This document shows positions 1 through 8,759 of a DNA stretch of 64,000 nt, in pieces. Within the stretch, counting starts at the first letter, position 1. Each line of letters begins with the position of its first letter. The stretch is from Endobacterium cereale (GTDB taxonomy: Bacteria; Pseudomonadota; Alphaproteobacteria; Rhizobiales; Rhizobiaceae), in contig NZ_WIXI01000039.1 in NCBI RefSeq assembly GCF_009617585.1, forward strand, positions 1 to 64,000. The letters run 5' to 3'. The notes beneath the pieces are model-generated. The model was not told where the DNA came from, searched no databases, and saw nothing but the letters and a program-made list of their open reading frames with translations. A program made the position numbers and the translations under genes.

Positions 1-165
1 CCCGGAGGTCTCATGCGTGCGCCGATAGTGGCCTGGTTTTACTCCGCCGCTTGGCCTTAATTTGCTCCGGCGTTGACATATTGCTGCGATCGCATCTACT
101 AAGAGGGACTCTGACGGGGGATTTACAGTGTAGTACGCGGGTGATGACATTTAAATTCCCAGCAG

Positions 166-456
166 CTATATTGAAAGGAGGACTGCGATGGCCAGAATGA
201 TCATGGAAATCGCGCCGATTTTTGTGATGTAATGGGTGCGTACAATGCGAGGCGTCACCCTAGGGTCCTTCGTGTCAACGAACACGTAGTACTCTCCGCG
301 AACATCGATCCCAAGCGACCGCGCTTTTGATGCATTGGCTGGATTCAAGTAAACAAGTGCCCAGAACATTAATATGGAAAATACAAACACAAATCTAACG
401 ATAAACAGGCTTATTTCCATATTTGCAAATCCAATGTTATCTAGAAATTTGTGCAC
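166..456 (-). CDS. Small two-TM membrane protein, unrecognised
   Basis: 96-residue reading frame with a hydrophobic segment at about residues 14-38 and a second at the C terminus (about 78-96), with a polar stretch rich in charged residues between them. That layout suggests a small inner-membrane protein with both ends in the membrane. The longest start is GTG at 456 without a clear Shine-Dalgarno site; an ATG at 420 (residue 13) is an alternative but would shorten the first membrane segment only slightly. No family is recognised. The surrounding DNA is AT-richer than the rest of the window and otherwise gene-poor, so this may be a recently acquired or decaying region. Confidence 0.4.
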   Translation of the reverse strand: MHKFLDNIGFANMEISLFIVRFVFVFSILMFWALVYLNPANASKARSLGIDVRGEYYVFVDTKDPRVTPRIVRTHYITKIGAISMIILAIAVLLSI

Positions 457-1030
457 AATTTACGATGTAAATCAATCTCTTCAGTCCGAAATGGGGAAGA
501 TTTCATGTTGTCAATTTCCCATCATGGCCTGCAGCGACTGGCCGCGAACATTGCGTTATGCTGACTATACGTACTCATCGCTCTCTGGAAGCATAGTGTC
601 CCAGCGCCTTAAATGGCGGCGACAATCGCGGCATCAAATAAAGGGGTCGCGAGTGCCATCGACAACTATGAAGCTCCGATCGTCATAGAAGTGGCACGGT
701 ATCTTATCGGGCCAGCAAGCTAGGTTGTGATGACTTGCACCATAGGACAGAAACATGTTCCCGTTCAGTTTTTTTGTGGCAACTCCCTGAATGCTCCGGT
801 GCAAAGATACCGCGCCGATACATTAAGGTTCTGGCGAGATAACGCGCAATCTCTCCAAGACAGAAGTCAATGTTATATGGGGGCGTTGCTCGCAAGGGCC
901 GGCTAAGTCCGACCAACTCGCGTAGGGCCCTCCTGTAAGGTGATAGGGACGAAACTGATTGCTGTGTTTTACGACTAGCTGTACGGGATTAATTCATGAG
1001 AAACTTCAAAAGTTCATCCTGGAAGGCCCC
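457..1030. other. Gene-poor stretch
   Basis: Short frames occur on both strands but none has a convincing start, membrane or domain pattern. I see no supported gene here. It contains the upstream region of the secreted-protein gene that starts at 1031. Confidence 0.5.
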
Positions 1031-1705
1031 ATGCTAAAACGCCCCCTTTTTGCGGCATTCATTGCGTCCATTTCTTTTTCAGCAACCGCTAACGAAACGG
1101 CGTTAATTTTTCGAGGGCCGGGAAATACGCATATTTATGCGGATAGCAACTGCAGTGAACGAACTAAAACCGAACAGTATGAAATTACACAGCCCGCGTG
1201 GATTGATTGCGCAATAGACGGAAATCGGACTACGGTGCTCATCTCACCTCTACCGGCGAGGAGCGATGTAAGCTGGTTCGGATACAAAGAGGCTGCTGAA
1301 ATTGTCGATCGGATAAGTGCTGACACAGAATGGGAGGGTTACGGAGGGGCTATTAATTTCCAAGGCGGCGCATCTGTTCCCGGAATCCCGATGTCATACT
1401 TGGAAGCGTCGGGAATAAAGTGCGAGGGCAAGTCTCCTTGTAAACTCGATGGTAAAAAAGTCTATTTGATAGTCATTGGGCATAAAACCCAAAGTGTTGC
1501 CCTCTTGGCAGTGGGTGATGGATTCGTCGATAAAATCCGAGCTATACATAATGGAAAAGAGTATGTTGCTGCTAGCCAACGACGATTTCCACGAGCAATG
1601 GAAGCGATGATTTCAACGTTTAATTTCAGTATTTTTAAAATACAGCCAGATTTGTTAAGAAAAGAAATTTGCGATGAGCGATCGAAACTCGAATGCATTC
1701 CATGA
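1031..1705 (+). CDS. Predicted exported protein, unknown function
   Basis: 224 residues. The ATG at 1031 is chosen over an upstream in-frame ATG (959) because it has a GGAAGG ribosome site just before it and because the protein then opens with a classical signal peptide (MLKRP, a hydrophobic core, then a likely cut after SATA/ANE near residue 21). The mature part has several cysteines (a pair around CEGKSPC in the middle and two near the C terminus) that could form disulfides in the periplasm. A glycine-rich GYGGAINFQGG region precedes the CEGKSPC motif. The family is not recognised. Base composition is AT-richer than the flanking signalling genes, which hints at separate origin. Confidence 0.65.
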   Translation: MLKRPLFAAFIASISFSATANETALIFRGPGNTHIYADSNCSERTKTEQYEITQPAWIDCAIDGNRTTVLISPLPARSDVSWFGYKEAAEIVDRISADTEWEGYGGAINFQGGASVPGIPMSYLEASGIKCEGKSPCKLDGKKVYLIVIGHKTQSVALLAVGDGFVDKIRAIHNGKEYVAASQRRFPRAMEAMISTFNFSIFKIQPDLLRKEICDERSKLECIP

Positions 1706-2146
1706 ATTTACAATGAGCCCCCAAAGTGGGCTACCGGCAACTGGAGTTTTCCGGCTTTATCACGATGACGGGCTGGTTGCGCCCACGGTGAGGAAACCAC
1801 CGGTTACCATCAGGTGCTTGGCTGCAAATTAGGCAGTTGATGAGGTTCGAACCATCGACCCGTTGCAATAACGCTGCGAAATCAATGAAGCGTCCGCGCT
1901 CGGACAGCTAAACTGTTCCTGCGGTTGAAATGGCGGCAATTTCGTCGATCGCACCCAAAAGGCCGAAAATGGGAAATGCCGTGCATCTGCGCTACAGATG
2001 AACATGTATTGCGTCACGAACATTTTCGCTGTGCAGTGAAGCCCCCCCTGCAACTTTCGACGTGCCGCTACAGGTAAATAGATACGGGAACCAACTATCC
2101 GGTTCAACGTTCTCAGCCGCGCAAATAGCGCAAGGAGGAGAATGCA
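1706..2146. other. Intergenic, no supported gene
   Basis: A 92-residue minus-strand frame here shows no recognisable features and no ribosome site. The last 100 bases carry the leader and the strong AAGGAGGAG ribosome site of the next gene. Confidence 0.5.
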
Positions 2147-2542
2147 ATGTTTAAGAGACAGGTTATTTTGGTTGGCGCCACCCTTATGGTCGCAGGATCA
2201 GTTTTTGCACAGGAGTCCACGGTGAATGGCGCAGCCGGTGGAGCGGTCACCGGCGCTATCGTGGGCGGCCCGGTCGGTGCTGCTGTGGGCGGTGTTGCTG
2301 GCGCGATCGTCGGTACCGCTATCGATCCGCCGCCGCAGCGCGTAGTCACATACGTTCGCGAAGCGCCCGCCCCAACGGAACGGGTTGTCGTCGAAGAGCG
2401 CGTCGTCGTCGGGGAGCCACTTCCTCAGACGATTGTTGTTCAGCAGGTGCCTGACAATCCGAACTACGGGTACGCGGTTGTCAATGACCGGCGTGTGATC
2501 ATTGAGCCTTCGAGCCGCCGTGTGGTGCAGGTTATTGATTGA
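2147..2542 (+). CDS. DUF1236-like small exported protein
   Basis: 131 residues. It starts at ATG 2147 after a strong AAGGAGGAG site. Residues 1-21 are a signal peptide ending in VFAQ. Residues 25-62 form a glycine/alanine repeat of the GGAVTGAIVGGPVGAAVGG type, as in small glycine-zipper envelope proteins. The C-terminal part (VPDNPNYGYAVVNDRRVIIEP, ending RRVVQVID) matches what I know of DUF1236 proteins, which are common, often multicopy, in rhizobia and have no established function. Likely periplasmic or outer-membrane associated. It stands alone, with a hairpin directly downstream. Confidence 0.8.
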   Translation: MFKRQVILVGATLMVAGSVFAQESTVNGAAGGAVTGAIVGGPVGAAVGGVAGAIVGTAIDPPPQRVVTYVREAPAPTERVVVEERVVVGEPLPQTIVVQQVPDNPNYGYAVVNDRRVIIEPSSRRVVQVID

Positions 2543-2552
2543 TCCTGGCTCT

Positions 2553-2579
2553 GCCGGACAGACCGGACAGACCGGACAG
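2553..2579 (+). repeat. Three tandem copies of a 9-bp unit
   Basis: The unit CCGGACAGA is repeated almost three times immediately after the DUF1236 stop codon; the last copy runs into the stem of the following hairpin. Confidence 0.75.
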
Positions 2580-2605
2580 TGCCATCGCGGTGAGGTGGCA
2601 CTGTC
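2575..2605 (+). terminator. Hairpin downstream of DUF1236 gene
   Basis: Perfect 10-bp inverted repeat GACAGTGCCA / TGGCACTGTC with an 11-nt loop, followed by AAATTT. It lacks a long T run, so it could be a weak intrinsic terminator or an mRNA-stabilising hairpin. Confidence 0.55.
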
Positions 2606-2947
2606 AAATTTGCGTCATCAGCCTGTCGACAGGATCGTCGTTAACTGAGTAGCATGTTGCGGCGCGCTGCTCCATCCTACGTCAGTCATGCAGCGCGGAC
2701 AGGGAACGCAGACGACAGTATCACTGAAATGTCCCGGAATTCGGTCTATTCCCTGCTGGAGATGAAAGCGCGATACGCCCAAGTGGCCAAACAGATGGAT
2801 TAGCAGCAACTGCGTTTGACTTGGCCCCTGCCCCAACGGGCTTCTCATCCATAGTTCATCGATGTGCTGCCGAGAGCCGCGAGTTCTCGCTCGTCTTTCA
2901 CCCCGTTCTGCACGCAGCATGTGTTTGACACCATATGTCGCAAATCG
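2606..2947. other. Intergenic, no supported gene
   Basis: Lies between two convergent exported-protein genes. Frames on both strands are short and arginine-rich, typical of shadow translation. Nothing is supported. Confidence 0.5.
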
Positions 2948-3595
2948 TCAAAATCGTGCGATGGTAGGGTTCCGGACAGAATTACTAGCCGACTGTGCTT
3001 CCGGGCCCGCACACTGTTTTCTGCCTCCCGAGAAGGGCTGATAAGTGTTGTCGTCGAGACGGTACGAGCTATACCTCTGCATACACCAAAGCGCATTCGA
3101 GTGCATCTCTTCGCCGCTCTTGTTGTCCGCTACCTGTTGTGCAGACGCGGCTGGATTCGGAGGTGAGCAGGGTTGGCGGGGTCCTCCACCGTAGGGCTGG
3201 TAGGTGTTGCTGACCGGATCGAAGGAGCGGTACCGCGCGCTGCACCATCCACGCGACTTCGATGCTTGTAGCTCGGCAGAGAGGGATTTCGGCAATGTGT
3301 TTTGTTCGTCAGACGTGGTAATATCTGTTGGCGACCCGAGCGTCCGGGTTGTGCGCTCAACGGGTTTGAGCTCGGCGATGATCGTATTCCCCGACTGGGC
3401 GGCGGGAAGGCGTTGGTAAGCTTGCTGGTTGCGATCAACTCGCTTCACCTCGGATGGCCAAAGGGGCTCGTCATGCAAATTGGTGAACGAATGAGGCTTT
3501 GACTGCTGCGCGACCTCTGACGCTACCTTTAATCCGCCGGCGGCAACTGGAAGCAGACACGTAGCGAGCAAGCGACTTGTGAAAAGTTCGCGCAT
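2948..3595 (-). CDS. BA14K-like protein with two repeat motifs
   Basis: 215 residues. The N terminus ([21 protein letters not shown]) looks like a signal peptide. The C-terminal half contains two copies of a motif with the pattern W-C-x-x-R-Y-x-S-(5-6)-NTYQP-(4)-G-x-R-(2)-C, near residues 116-142 and 169-195. That pattern is typical of BA14K-type proteins first described as Brucella antigens and widespread in rhizobia, where it normally occurs once or in short arrays. A lectin-like envelope role has been proposed for the family; nothing in the sequence tests it. The middle of the protein is low-complexity and polar. It is convergent with the DUF1236 gene. Confidence 0.7.
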   Translation of the reverse strand: MRELFTSRLLATCLLPVAAGGLKVASEVAQQSKPHSFTNLHDEPLWPSEVKRVDRNQQAYQRLPAAQSGNTIIAELKPVERTTRTLGSPTDITTSDEQNTLPKSLSAELQASKSRGWCSARYRSFDPVSNTYQPYGGGPRQPCSPPNPAASAQQVADNKSGEEMHSNALWCMQRYSSYRLDDNTYQPFSGGRKQCAGPEAQSASNSVRNPTIARF

Positions 3596-3818
3596 GAGAA
3601 CAACCTGATGATTTTGCGTACGAAAATGCCGCCGCTATCAAATGGTTCCACTGCATATGGTTTGACTAACGCTGGTGCGCGGTGTCGAAGACGTCTACGC
3701 GTTAATCGAGAGTAAGGACAAGGATTGAACCTGCGCGGCAGGCACACTGTCAAAGGTCATCATTCCTCCGAGACGTCGGGGACGCCGTCTCTCTGACCGC
3801 AAAAACCAAATCCGGGGC

Positions 3819-4049
3819 TTACGCAGACGCGGCCATGGACGCCTTTTCGGAAAATGCGCGTGTGGCGTTTTCGATATTCCAGCCAAATATCCAAGCTTCT
3901 GCTTTTTGCAACCAGGAATCCTTTTCGAGTAAACAGCTCGCGTTCGCGATACGAGCCGCTATGGGATTATCACCCTTAGACAGGCCCAGCACACGGGCGT
4001 TCATTCCAAGCTGCTGCCAATCAATCAGGGCTTCCATGTCGAAATTCAT
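3819..4049 (-). CDS. Small protein resembling Rmf/CrpP-type family
   Basis: 76 residues, ATG at 4049 preceded by GAGGATCGGAA, a good ribosome site. The pattern Q-x-G-x-x-A-R-x-x-G, then DNP, and a C-terminal W-I-F-G-W-N-x-E resembles the layout of small ribosome-modulation-factor/CrpP-like proteins (Q-G-x-x-A-R-x-G ... NP ... W-x-x-GW). Those are stress or stationary-phase proteins in known cases. The resemblance is by eye and weak in the middle. It could equally be an unrelated small conserved protein. Confidence 0.55.
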   Translation of the reverse strand: MNFDMEALIDWQQLGMNARVLGLSKGDNPIAARIANASCLLEKDSWLQKAEAWIFGWNIENATRAFSEKASMAASA

Positions 4050-4574
4050 TTCCGATCCTCATTATCGTCGCGTTTCATTCGCGAACGTTGTCTGCTGCGA
4101 CAGTCTTCGAATCGAGCCTGCATGGAGACTATCTGAAATCTCAGGAAGCCTCGAGTTGAAACTGGCTCTTGAGCTGTGCGGTAGCGTACAGATAACTCCC
4201 AAGCATTTAGCGGGCATTCCGATCTCCTCTCAATTCCTGCGGCGTTACGACGTTAGACCGGTCAAAGTGTCTGCGCGAGTATTAACGGGCAACAATGGGC
4301 TAATTTCGCGACATCGCTCCTCTTGCCGAAGACGATCCGGAGCACTGGCGGGGAGAGAGATGCTTGGAACTTCGCGCGCTGCTAAAGATGATCATCACTG
4401 CCTTGATCGATTTGTACCCAAAACCGATGTTTTCAGTCTTTCCGACGACGCGGAGATGGCATGATCAAATAGATATGTTTGCCGAAACGTTCCGCCTGTT
4501 CTAAGAATGATTCTAAATAGGCCTCGGTGCCGACCGACTACGCGCTTGGCCGTGTGTCCATCTAGGAATTGCAA
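4050..4574. other. Gene-poor stretch
   Basis: A long plus-strand frame crosses this stretch but overlaps the better-supported minus-strand small gene and has cysteine/arginine/serine-rich shadow-like composition. No gene is supported. Confidence 0.45.
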
Positions 4575-4796
4575 ATGGTTAGAGAGATTCGAAATGATCG
4601 GGTCCAGCAGGCCCTAGACAGCGTGGCCGAGAAAAAATCTGAGAGGCTTCAGGGGCGAGGAACGCGGCCTGCAAGCACCAACAAAAAGAAAAGCGAAAAG
4701 AACAGGCTCGACGCGAATGCCCCCGACGGAAACATTGTGCCGTCCGACGATCTTGAGATTGGGCAAAATCGTGTGCCTTCTTCTGCCCACACATGA
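4575..4796 (+). CDS. Small hydrophilic hypothetical protein
   Basis: 73 residues from ATG 4575, with TAGGA about 8 bases upstream. Highly charged and lysine/asparagine/serine rich (a run of KKKSEKNRLDAN), with no hydrophobic segment and no recognised domain. Probably disordered. Support is limited to the ribosome site and amino-acid composition. Confidence 0.35.
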   Translation: MVREIRNDRVQQALDSVAEKKSERLQGRGTRPASTNKKKSEKNRLDANAPDGNIVPSDDLEIGQNRVPSSAHT

Positions 4797-5026
4797 AATG
4801 AGGCGGTAAACCCATTCAGTAAATAGCGTATTCCCTCTTATCCATAAACGCCCTGCTCTGTCGTTCCCGCATAGTCAGCGTCTGCCCCGGATTGATCACG
4901 GAAATTTCGCCGCTCTATGGGCTGATCTTACTATCGTTTTGTTAAGGCTAGTGACTTCTCGAAAGAGGTAATTCAACATCTGTTAATCTAACTATGGCTC
5001 CCTCCATCGAATGCGGGGGACCATGC

Positions 5027-6091
5027 ATGCATCGCTTTTTCATTCTTCTCAGCTTTCTTTTCGCTATGGGACATTCTGCTCACGCCTCACCGACGGAGTG
5101 GCAAGTCACTATGACGACAAGGCAGGTGAACTACACGACCGATTCGAAAACCTGGCTTGCAGTTAAAGTCGGCGATGTAATCCCGAATAAGGCTTGGGTT
5201 TCCACAGGACCGAAGGGACGGATTCAACTCTCTCGAGGCGTTGAATCTATTTCTTTTCAGCCGAACACGTTGGCAAGCATTACTACCTCCGGTTTTTTCC
5301 AGAAGACTACCGAAGTGCGCCAACAGACTGGTACGCTCGACCTCGAAATCGAAAAGCGTAGCAGACCTCATACCACGGTCCAGACACCTTACCTTGCGGC
5401 TGTCGTAAAAGGCACAGCGTTTCGCGTGTCAGTCACAAAGACGACGGCAAGCGTGTCGGTAACGCGTGGGCTCGTCCAGGTGAGTTCTTTTGCCAGCGGT
5501 CAGCGTTCCTCCGTTGGTCCTGGTCAACGTGCTGCGGTAGACGCCGTCAAAGGAATGACTGTCGCCGGCGCCGTTTCAGCACCCACAATAAGCTCAGTAG
5601 AGCCTTCAGTAGCGAGCGTGCGGGCTGTTGGCGCAACAGCGCTAAACGGCCAAACGCAGTCCACGGCCGCTGGAAAAAACTCTACCACGTCAGGCTCGAC
5701 GAACAGCAATCGCGCCGACAACGCTGGCCATTCGAAGAGCGGAAGCAGTGACAATGGTGCCGGCAACGGGAATGGAAACGGCAACGGAAACGGCAACGGC
5801 AACGGCAACGGCAACGGAAACGGGAACAGCAACGGCAACGGAAACGGCAACGGCAACGGCAACGGCACTAAAGTCGTTGTCGGGTGTCTAGGGGGACGTG
5901 GTGAGTTTTTGGAGAAAAGTGAAGACGTCACTCGCAGTTCGGGCCGCATTGGTCGCACTTATGTGCGCCGTGCCAGTTTGGACGGCCGTAAAGCCGTTCA
6001 CCAATTACGTCGACAATGTCATTGCCAGCCTTCGTTTCAAAGCTTTGCAACGGCCGGCGAGTGGCGACGTTGTCTTCGTGGCAATCGATAA
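5027..6091 (+). CDS. FecR-domain exported protein with Gly-Asn repeat tail
   Basis: 354 residues if read to the first in-frame stop. ATG 5027 follows GCGGGGGA and gives a clean signal peptide (cut near SAHA/SPT). Residues about 25-180 form a FecR-like beta domain (a WxxVKVGDVIP stretch, then a VKGTAFRV motif), normally a periplasmic sensor or carbohydrate-binding fold. Residues about 245-280 are a (GN)n run encoded by 6-bp repeats. After the repeat the frame runs 194 bases into the next gene with arginine-rich, shadow-like sequence; another frame stops at 5891, just before the next gene's GTG. A small indel may therefore have altered the true C terminus. It probably forms an operon with the downstream CHASE2-EAL gene. 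Confidence 0.75.
   Translation: MHRFFILLSFLFAMGHSAHASPTEWQVTMTTRQVNYTTDSKTWLAVKVGDVIPNKAWVSTGPKGRIQLSRGVESISFQPNTLASITTSGFFQKTTEVRQQTGTLDLEIEKRSRPHTTVQTPYLAAVVKGTAFRVSVTKTTASVSVTRGLVQVSSFASGQRSSVGPGQRAAVDAVKGMTVAGAVSAPTISSVEPSVASVRAVGATALNGQTQSTAAGKNSTTSGSTNSNRADNAGHSKSGSSDNGAGNGNGNGNGNGNGNGNGNGNGNSNGNGNGNGNGNGTKVVVGCLGGRGEFLEKSEDVTRSSGRIGRTYVRRASLDGRKAVHQLRRQCHCQPSFQSFATAGEWRRCLRGNR
5761..5866 (+). repeat. Hexanucleotide repeat encoding Gly-Asn
   Basis: About 17 imperfect tandem copies of GGCAAC/GGAAAC/GGGAAC coding for alternating glycine and asparagine. Because the unit is 6 bp, copy-number changes keep the reading frame and would only lengthen or shorten the linker. Confidence 0.85.
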
Positions 6092-8663
6092 GAAAAGTCT
6101 TGATGCGGTCGGCGTCTGGCCCTGGCCACGAGGCATTCACTCGGAGATCATCGATCGACTGACAGCGGCAGGTGCTCGTGACGTTTTTCTCGATATTGAC
6201 TTCAGCAACCCGGCGTCCGCCAAGGAAGATGAGAAGCTCAGGCTATCACTCATCGCTGCCGGCGGAGGCACTGTGTTGCCTGTATTCCGGCAACACGAAA
6301 GCGCGGTACCCGGATCGTCCACAAGCGTAACACGGCCCATCCCCGCCCTCGCCTCAAATGCTTGGCTTGCGTTCGCTAACGTTGAACTTGCGGAAAGCGG
6401 GCTGATAACGACATTCAAAATGGCCGACCGATTGGACGGAAGGGTGACGCAATCCGTACCTGCCGTCTTGGCACAGGTCGACGACACCGCTGGTACCTAC
6501 CTCATAGATTATTCCATCGACCCTTCAACAATCCCCACTTTTTCTGCCTCTGAGTTGTTAGATGGAACAGTCCCACCAAGCGTTTTCGCCGATAAAGCGG
6601 TGGTTGTCGGCGCTTACGCTACTGAACTGAAGGATGTCTATCCAGTACCAATGTACGGGCCTCTGGCGGGCCCCCTGATCCATATCCTGGCGACAGAAAC
6701 GATTTTGCAGCATCGATTGGCTTCGGGCGTCGATCCGACAATACCAGAGTTGCTCCTCGCAGCGGCGCTTATAGGGCTTGCTATAGCCTTCAGAGTGTAC
6801 GGTCCCGTCACGTTTTTCGCGACTGCCGTCATAATCATCTCAGCAATGGAAACTATCGCATTCATTGTGCAAGCCAATGATGCCTATGCACTGCGAACAG
6901 CAAACAGTTGGTTACTTGTCGGGCTCTCTCTCTTACTCGCCCTCAGCGAGAGAAGTAATTTCGCCCACGTCCGAAGCCGGATCGCCGTTGCTGACTTTCA
7001 AACTTCAAAAAACACACTTCAGTCCATAATCGCGGACAGCAACGACGTCGTCCTCGTTTTCGATGAAAACCTTCGCGTTCTCGATCGGAGTGCGTCTGCT
7101 GATGACCTCGACTTAGAGCATGAGGAAGGTAACGACCACCGTCATACTATTCCAAGCGCGTTGATGCGGCATGTCGAGGAGGCCGTCCATCGTTTCAGAG
7201 CAGGCCACTCGCCCACCTACTCGGTTTCTGCGGACTTCGAAGTGGTTCGCGGCGGCTTCGAGGCCCGTTTTGAAGCATCAATTACAATTTCTCGTTCAGA
7301 ACGTCTCGACGATAGGGGCGAGCAAATCTACGGGTTTATGGGAAGCGTCATCGCTCGAGACGTTACCGTCCGTCGAAAGTACGAAGCGGACCTCCTTCGA
7401 ATTTCCCAGGTCGATGAATTAACTGGGCTGCTCAACCGTCGAGAATTCATCAATCGCCTTCAGTCCATGATCGAACCGCAGGTTGTCGTCGCTGTTGGAC
7501 TGCACAGATTTCCTGAACTCAGTGCGACTCTGGGCCGCCCAGCATGCGACCAGCTGCTGCGTGCAATCGCTGGCCGCTTGTCCAGCGTCTCGCGCGTCTC
7601 GCATTTGGGCCGTGTCGATGGTGATTGCTTTGCGATGTCACTGAGCCTGCCCACTCGAGACTTCCACGAGATTCAAGCGGAAGCCGTCCTGAGACAGTTC
7701 GCGCTTCCTTTTGAAGCCGATGGGTCCGAAATCTACGTTGACGCTCGTCTGGGCATTGCATTGTTCGACGACATTAGGCTTCCGGCCGCGTCCGCTGTGG
7801 ACCACGCCGAAGCAGCACTTATCGACGCGAGGTCTAACCCCAATTCCAACTGGATCGTCTACGATGAAAAACGTGCCCAGGATCAACTTCGAGCCAGAAA
7901 GCTCGAACAGGCGATGCGCTCGAGCCTGAGGAGGGATGAATTCTTTCTTGCATATCAGCCGCAGGTCGATCTCGCCACGGGGCGGATGGTAGGGGCCGAG
8001 GCACTCATGCGGTGGAGGCATCCAGATTTTGGCTTGGTTTCGCCGGGTGAGTTTATCCCCGTTGCCGAGAGCAGTGGTGTCGTGTGCGACTTGGGCACAT
8101 GGGCGCTTCAAAATGCCTGCGCAACGGCGATGACATGGCCACCTCATATGACCGTGGCAGTTAACGTCTCCCCCATTCAGTTTGCCAAGACAGATATGGT
8201 GGCTGAGGTGAAAAGAGCTTTGGCAGAAAGCGGGCTGGCCGCCCACCGCCTTCACCTTGAGATCACCGAATCCGCTTTCTTGGACGGAACAGAGCGTTTA
8301 TTGGGCGTCATTTCACAGTTGAGAAGTCTCGGCGTTTGCATCGCGCTTGACGATTTCGGTACCGGCTATTCATCCCTCAGCTATATGTCTGGTTTCCCGT
8401 TGGACAAGCTGAAGATAGACCAGTCCTTTGTCCGCAAGCTGACGACCGACCATCAGTCTCTTCTGATCGTAAAAGCAGTAATCTCTCTCGCTCAGGGCCT
8501 CGGGCTGAAGCTTGTCGCTGAAGGTATTGAGAACGAAGAAGAGCGGCGGATTCTCGCCGAATTGCAATGTGAGGAAGGACAGGGCTACCTATTTGGGAGA
8601 CCACAGAGTGCTGGAGAGATTATGCAGCAACTAGCAATCAGGAATGTTAACGAGGCTGCCTAA
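5898..8663 (+). CDS. CHASE2-GGDEF-EAL cyclic-di-GMP protein
   Basis: 921 residues from GTG 5898, with AGGGGG just upstream. Order: N-terminal membrane segment (about 12-30), periplasmic CHASE2 sensor domain (about 35-270), three membrane segments (about 280-350), a PAS-like linker (about 370-490), GGDEF domain (about 504-655) and EAL domain (about 680-915). The GGDEF signature is degenerate: VDGDC replaces GGDEF near residue 572, so cyclase activity is unlikely. The EAL domain keeps EALMRW (about 699), NVSPIQF, LEITES, DDFGTGYSS and the K-x-D and EGIE motifs, so it should hydrolyse c-di-GMP. It lies directly after the FecR gene, which may supply or modulate the periplasmic signal. Confidence 0.92.
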   Translation: MVSFWRKVKTSLAVRAALVALMCAVPVWTAVKPFTNYVDNVIASLRFKALQRPASGDVVFVAIDKKSLDAVGVWPWPRGIHSEIIDRLTAAGARDVFLDIDFSNPASAKEDEKLRLSLIAAGGGTVLPVFRQHESAVPGSSTSVTRPIPALASNAWLAFANVELAESGLITTFKMADRLDGRVTQSVPAVLAQVDDTAGTYLIDYSIDPSTIPTFSASELLDGTVPPSVFADKAVVVGAYATELKDVYPVPMYGPLAGPLIHILATETILQHRLASGVDPTIPELLLAAALIGLAIAFRVYGPVTFFATAVIIISAMETIAFIVQANDAYALRTANSWLLVGLSLLLALSERSNFAHVRSRIAVADFQTSKNTLQSIIADSNDVVLVFDENLRVLDRSASADDLDLEHEEGNDHRHTIPSALMRHVEEAVHRFRAGHSPTYSVSADFEVVRGGFEARFEASITISRSERLDDRGEQIYGFMGSVIARDVTVRRKYEADLLRISQVDELTGLLNRREFINRLQSMIEPQVVVAVGLHRFPELSATLGRPACDQLLRAIAGRLSSVSRVSHLGRVDGDCFAMSLSLPTRDFHEIQAEAVLRQFALPFEADGSEIYVDARLGIALFDDIRLPAASAVDHAEAALIDARSNPNSNWIVYDEKRAQDQLRARKLEQAMRSSLRRDEFFLAYQPQVDLATGRMVGAEALMRWRHPDFGLVSPGEFIPVAESSGVVCDLGTWALQNACATAMTWPPHMTVAVNVSPIQFAKTDMVAEVKRALAESGLAAHRLHLEITESAFLDGTERLLGVISQLRSLGVCIALDDFGTGYSSLSYMSGFPLDKLKIDQSFVRKLTTDHQSLLIVKAVISLAQGLGLKLVAEGIENEEERRILAELQCEEGQGYLFGRPQSAGEIMQQLAIRNVNEAA

Positions 8664-8759
8664 CCACTTATGGAGCACTGAACAGATGGGTCTTTCCAGA
8701 ACTCCACGATAGCCAACTTCGTAAGCGGTCAACTATTGGAGTAAGGCGTGCGGAGGGTG

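Noticed and set aside
3835..4464. 209-residue plus-strand frame
   Set aside because: Overlaps the better supported minus-strand small gene, lacks a ribosome site and has serine/arginine/cysteine-rich shadow composition.
5524..5958. 144-residue minus-strand frame rich in Leu-Pro
   Set aside because: It is the complement reading of the Gly-Asn repeat and has no independent support.
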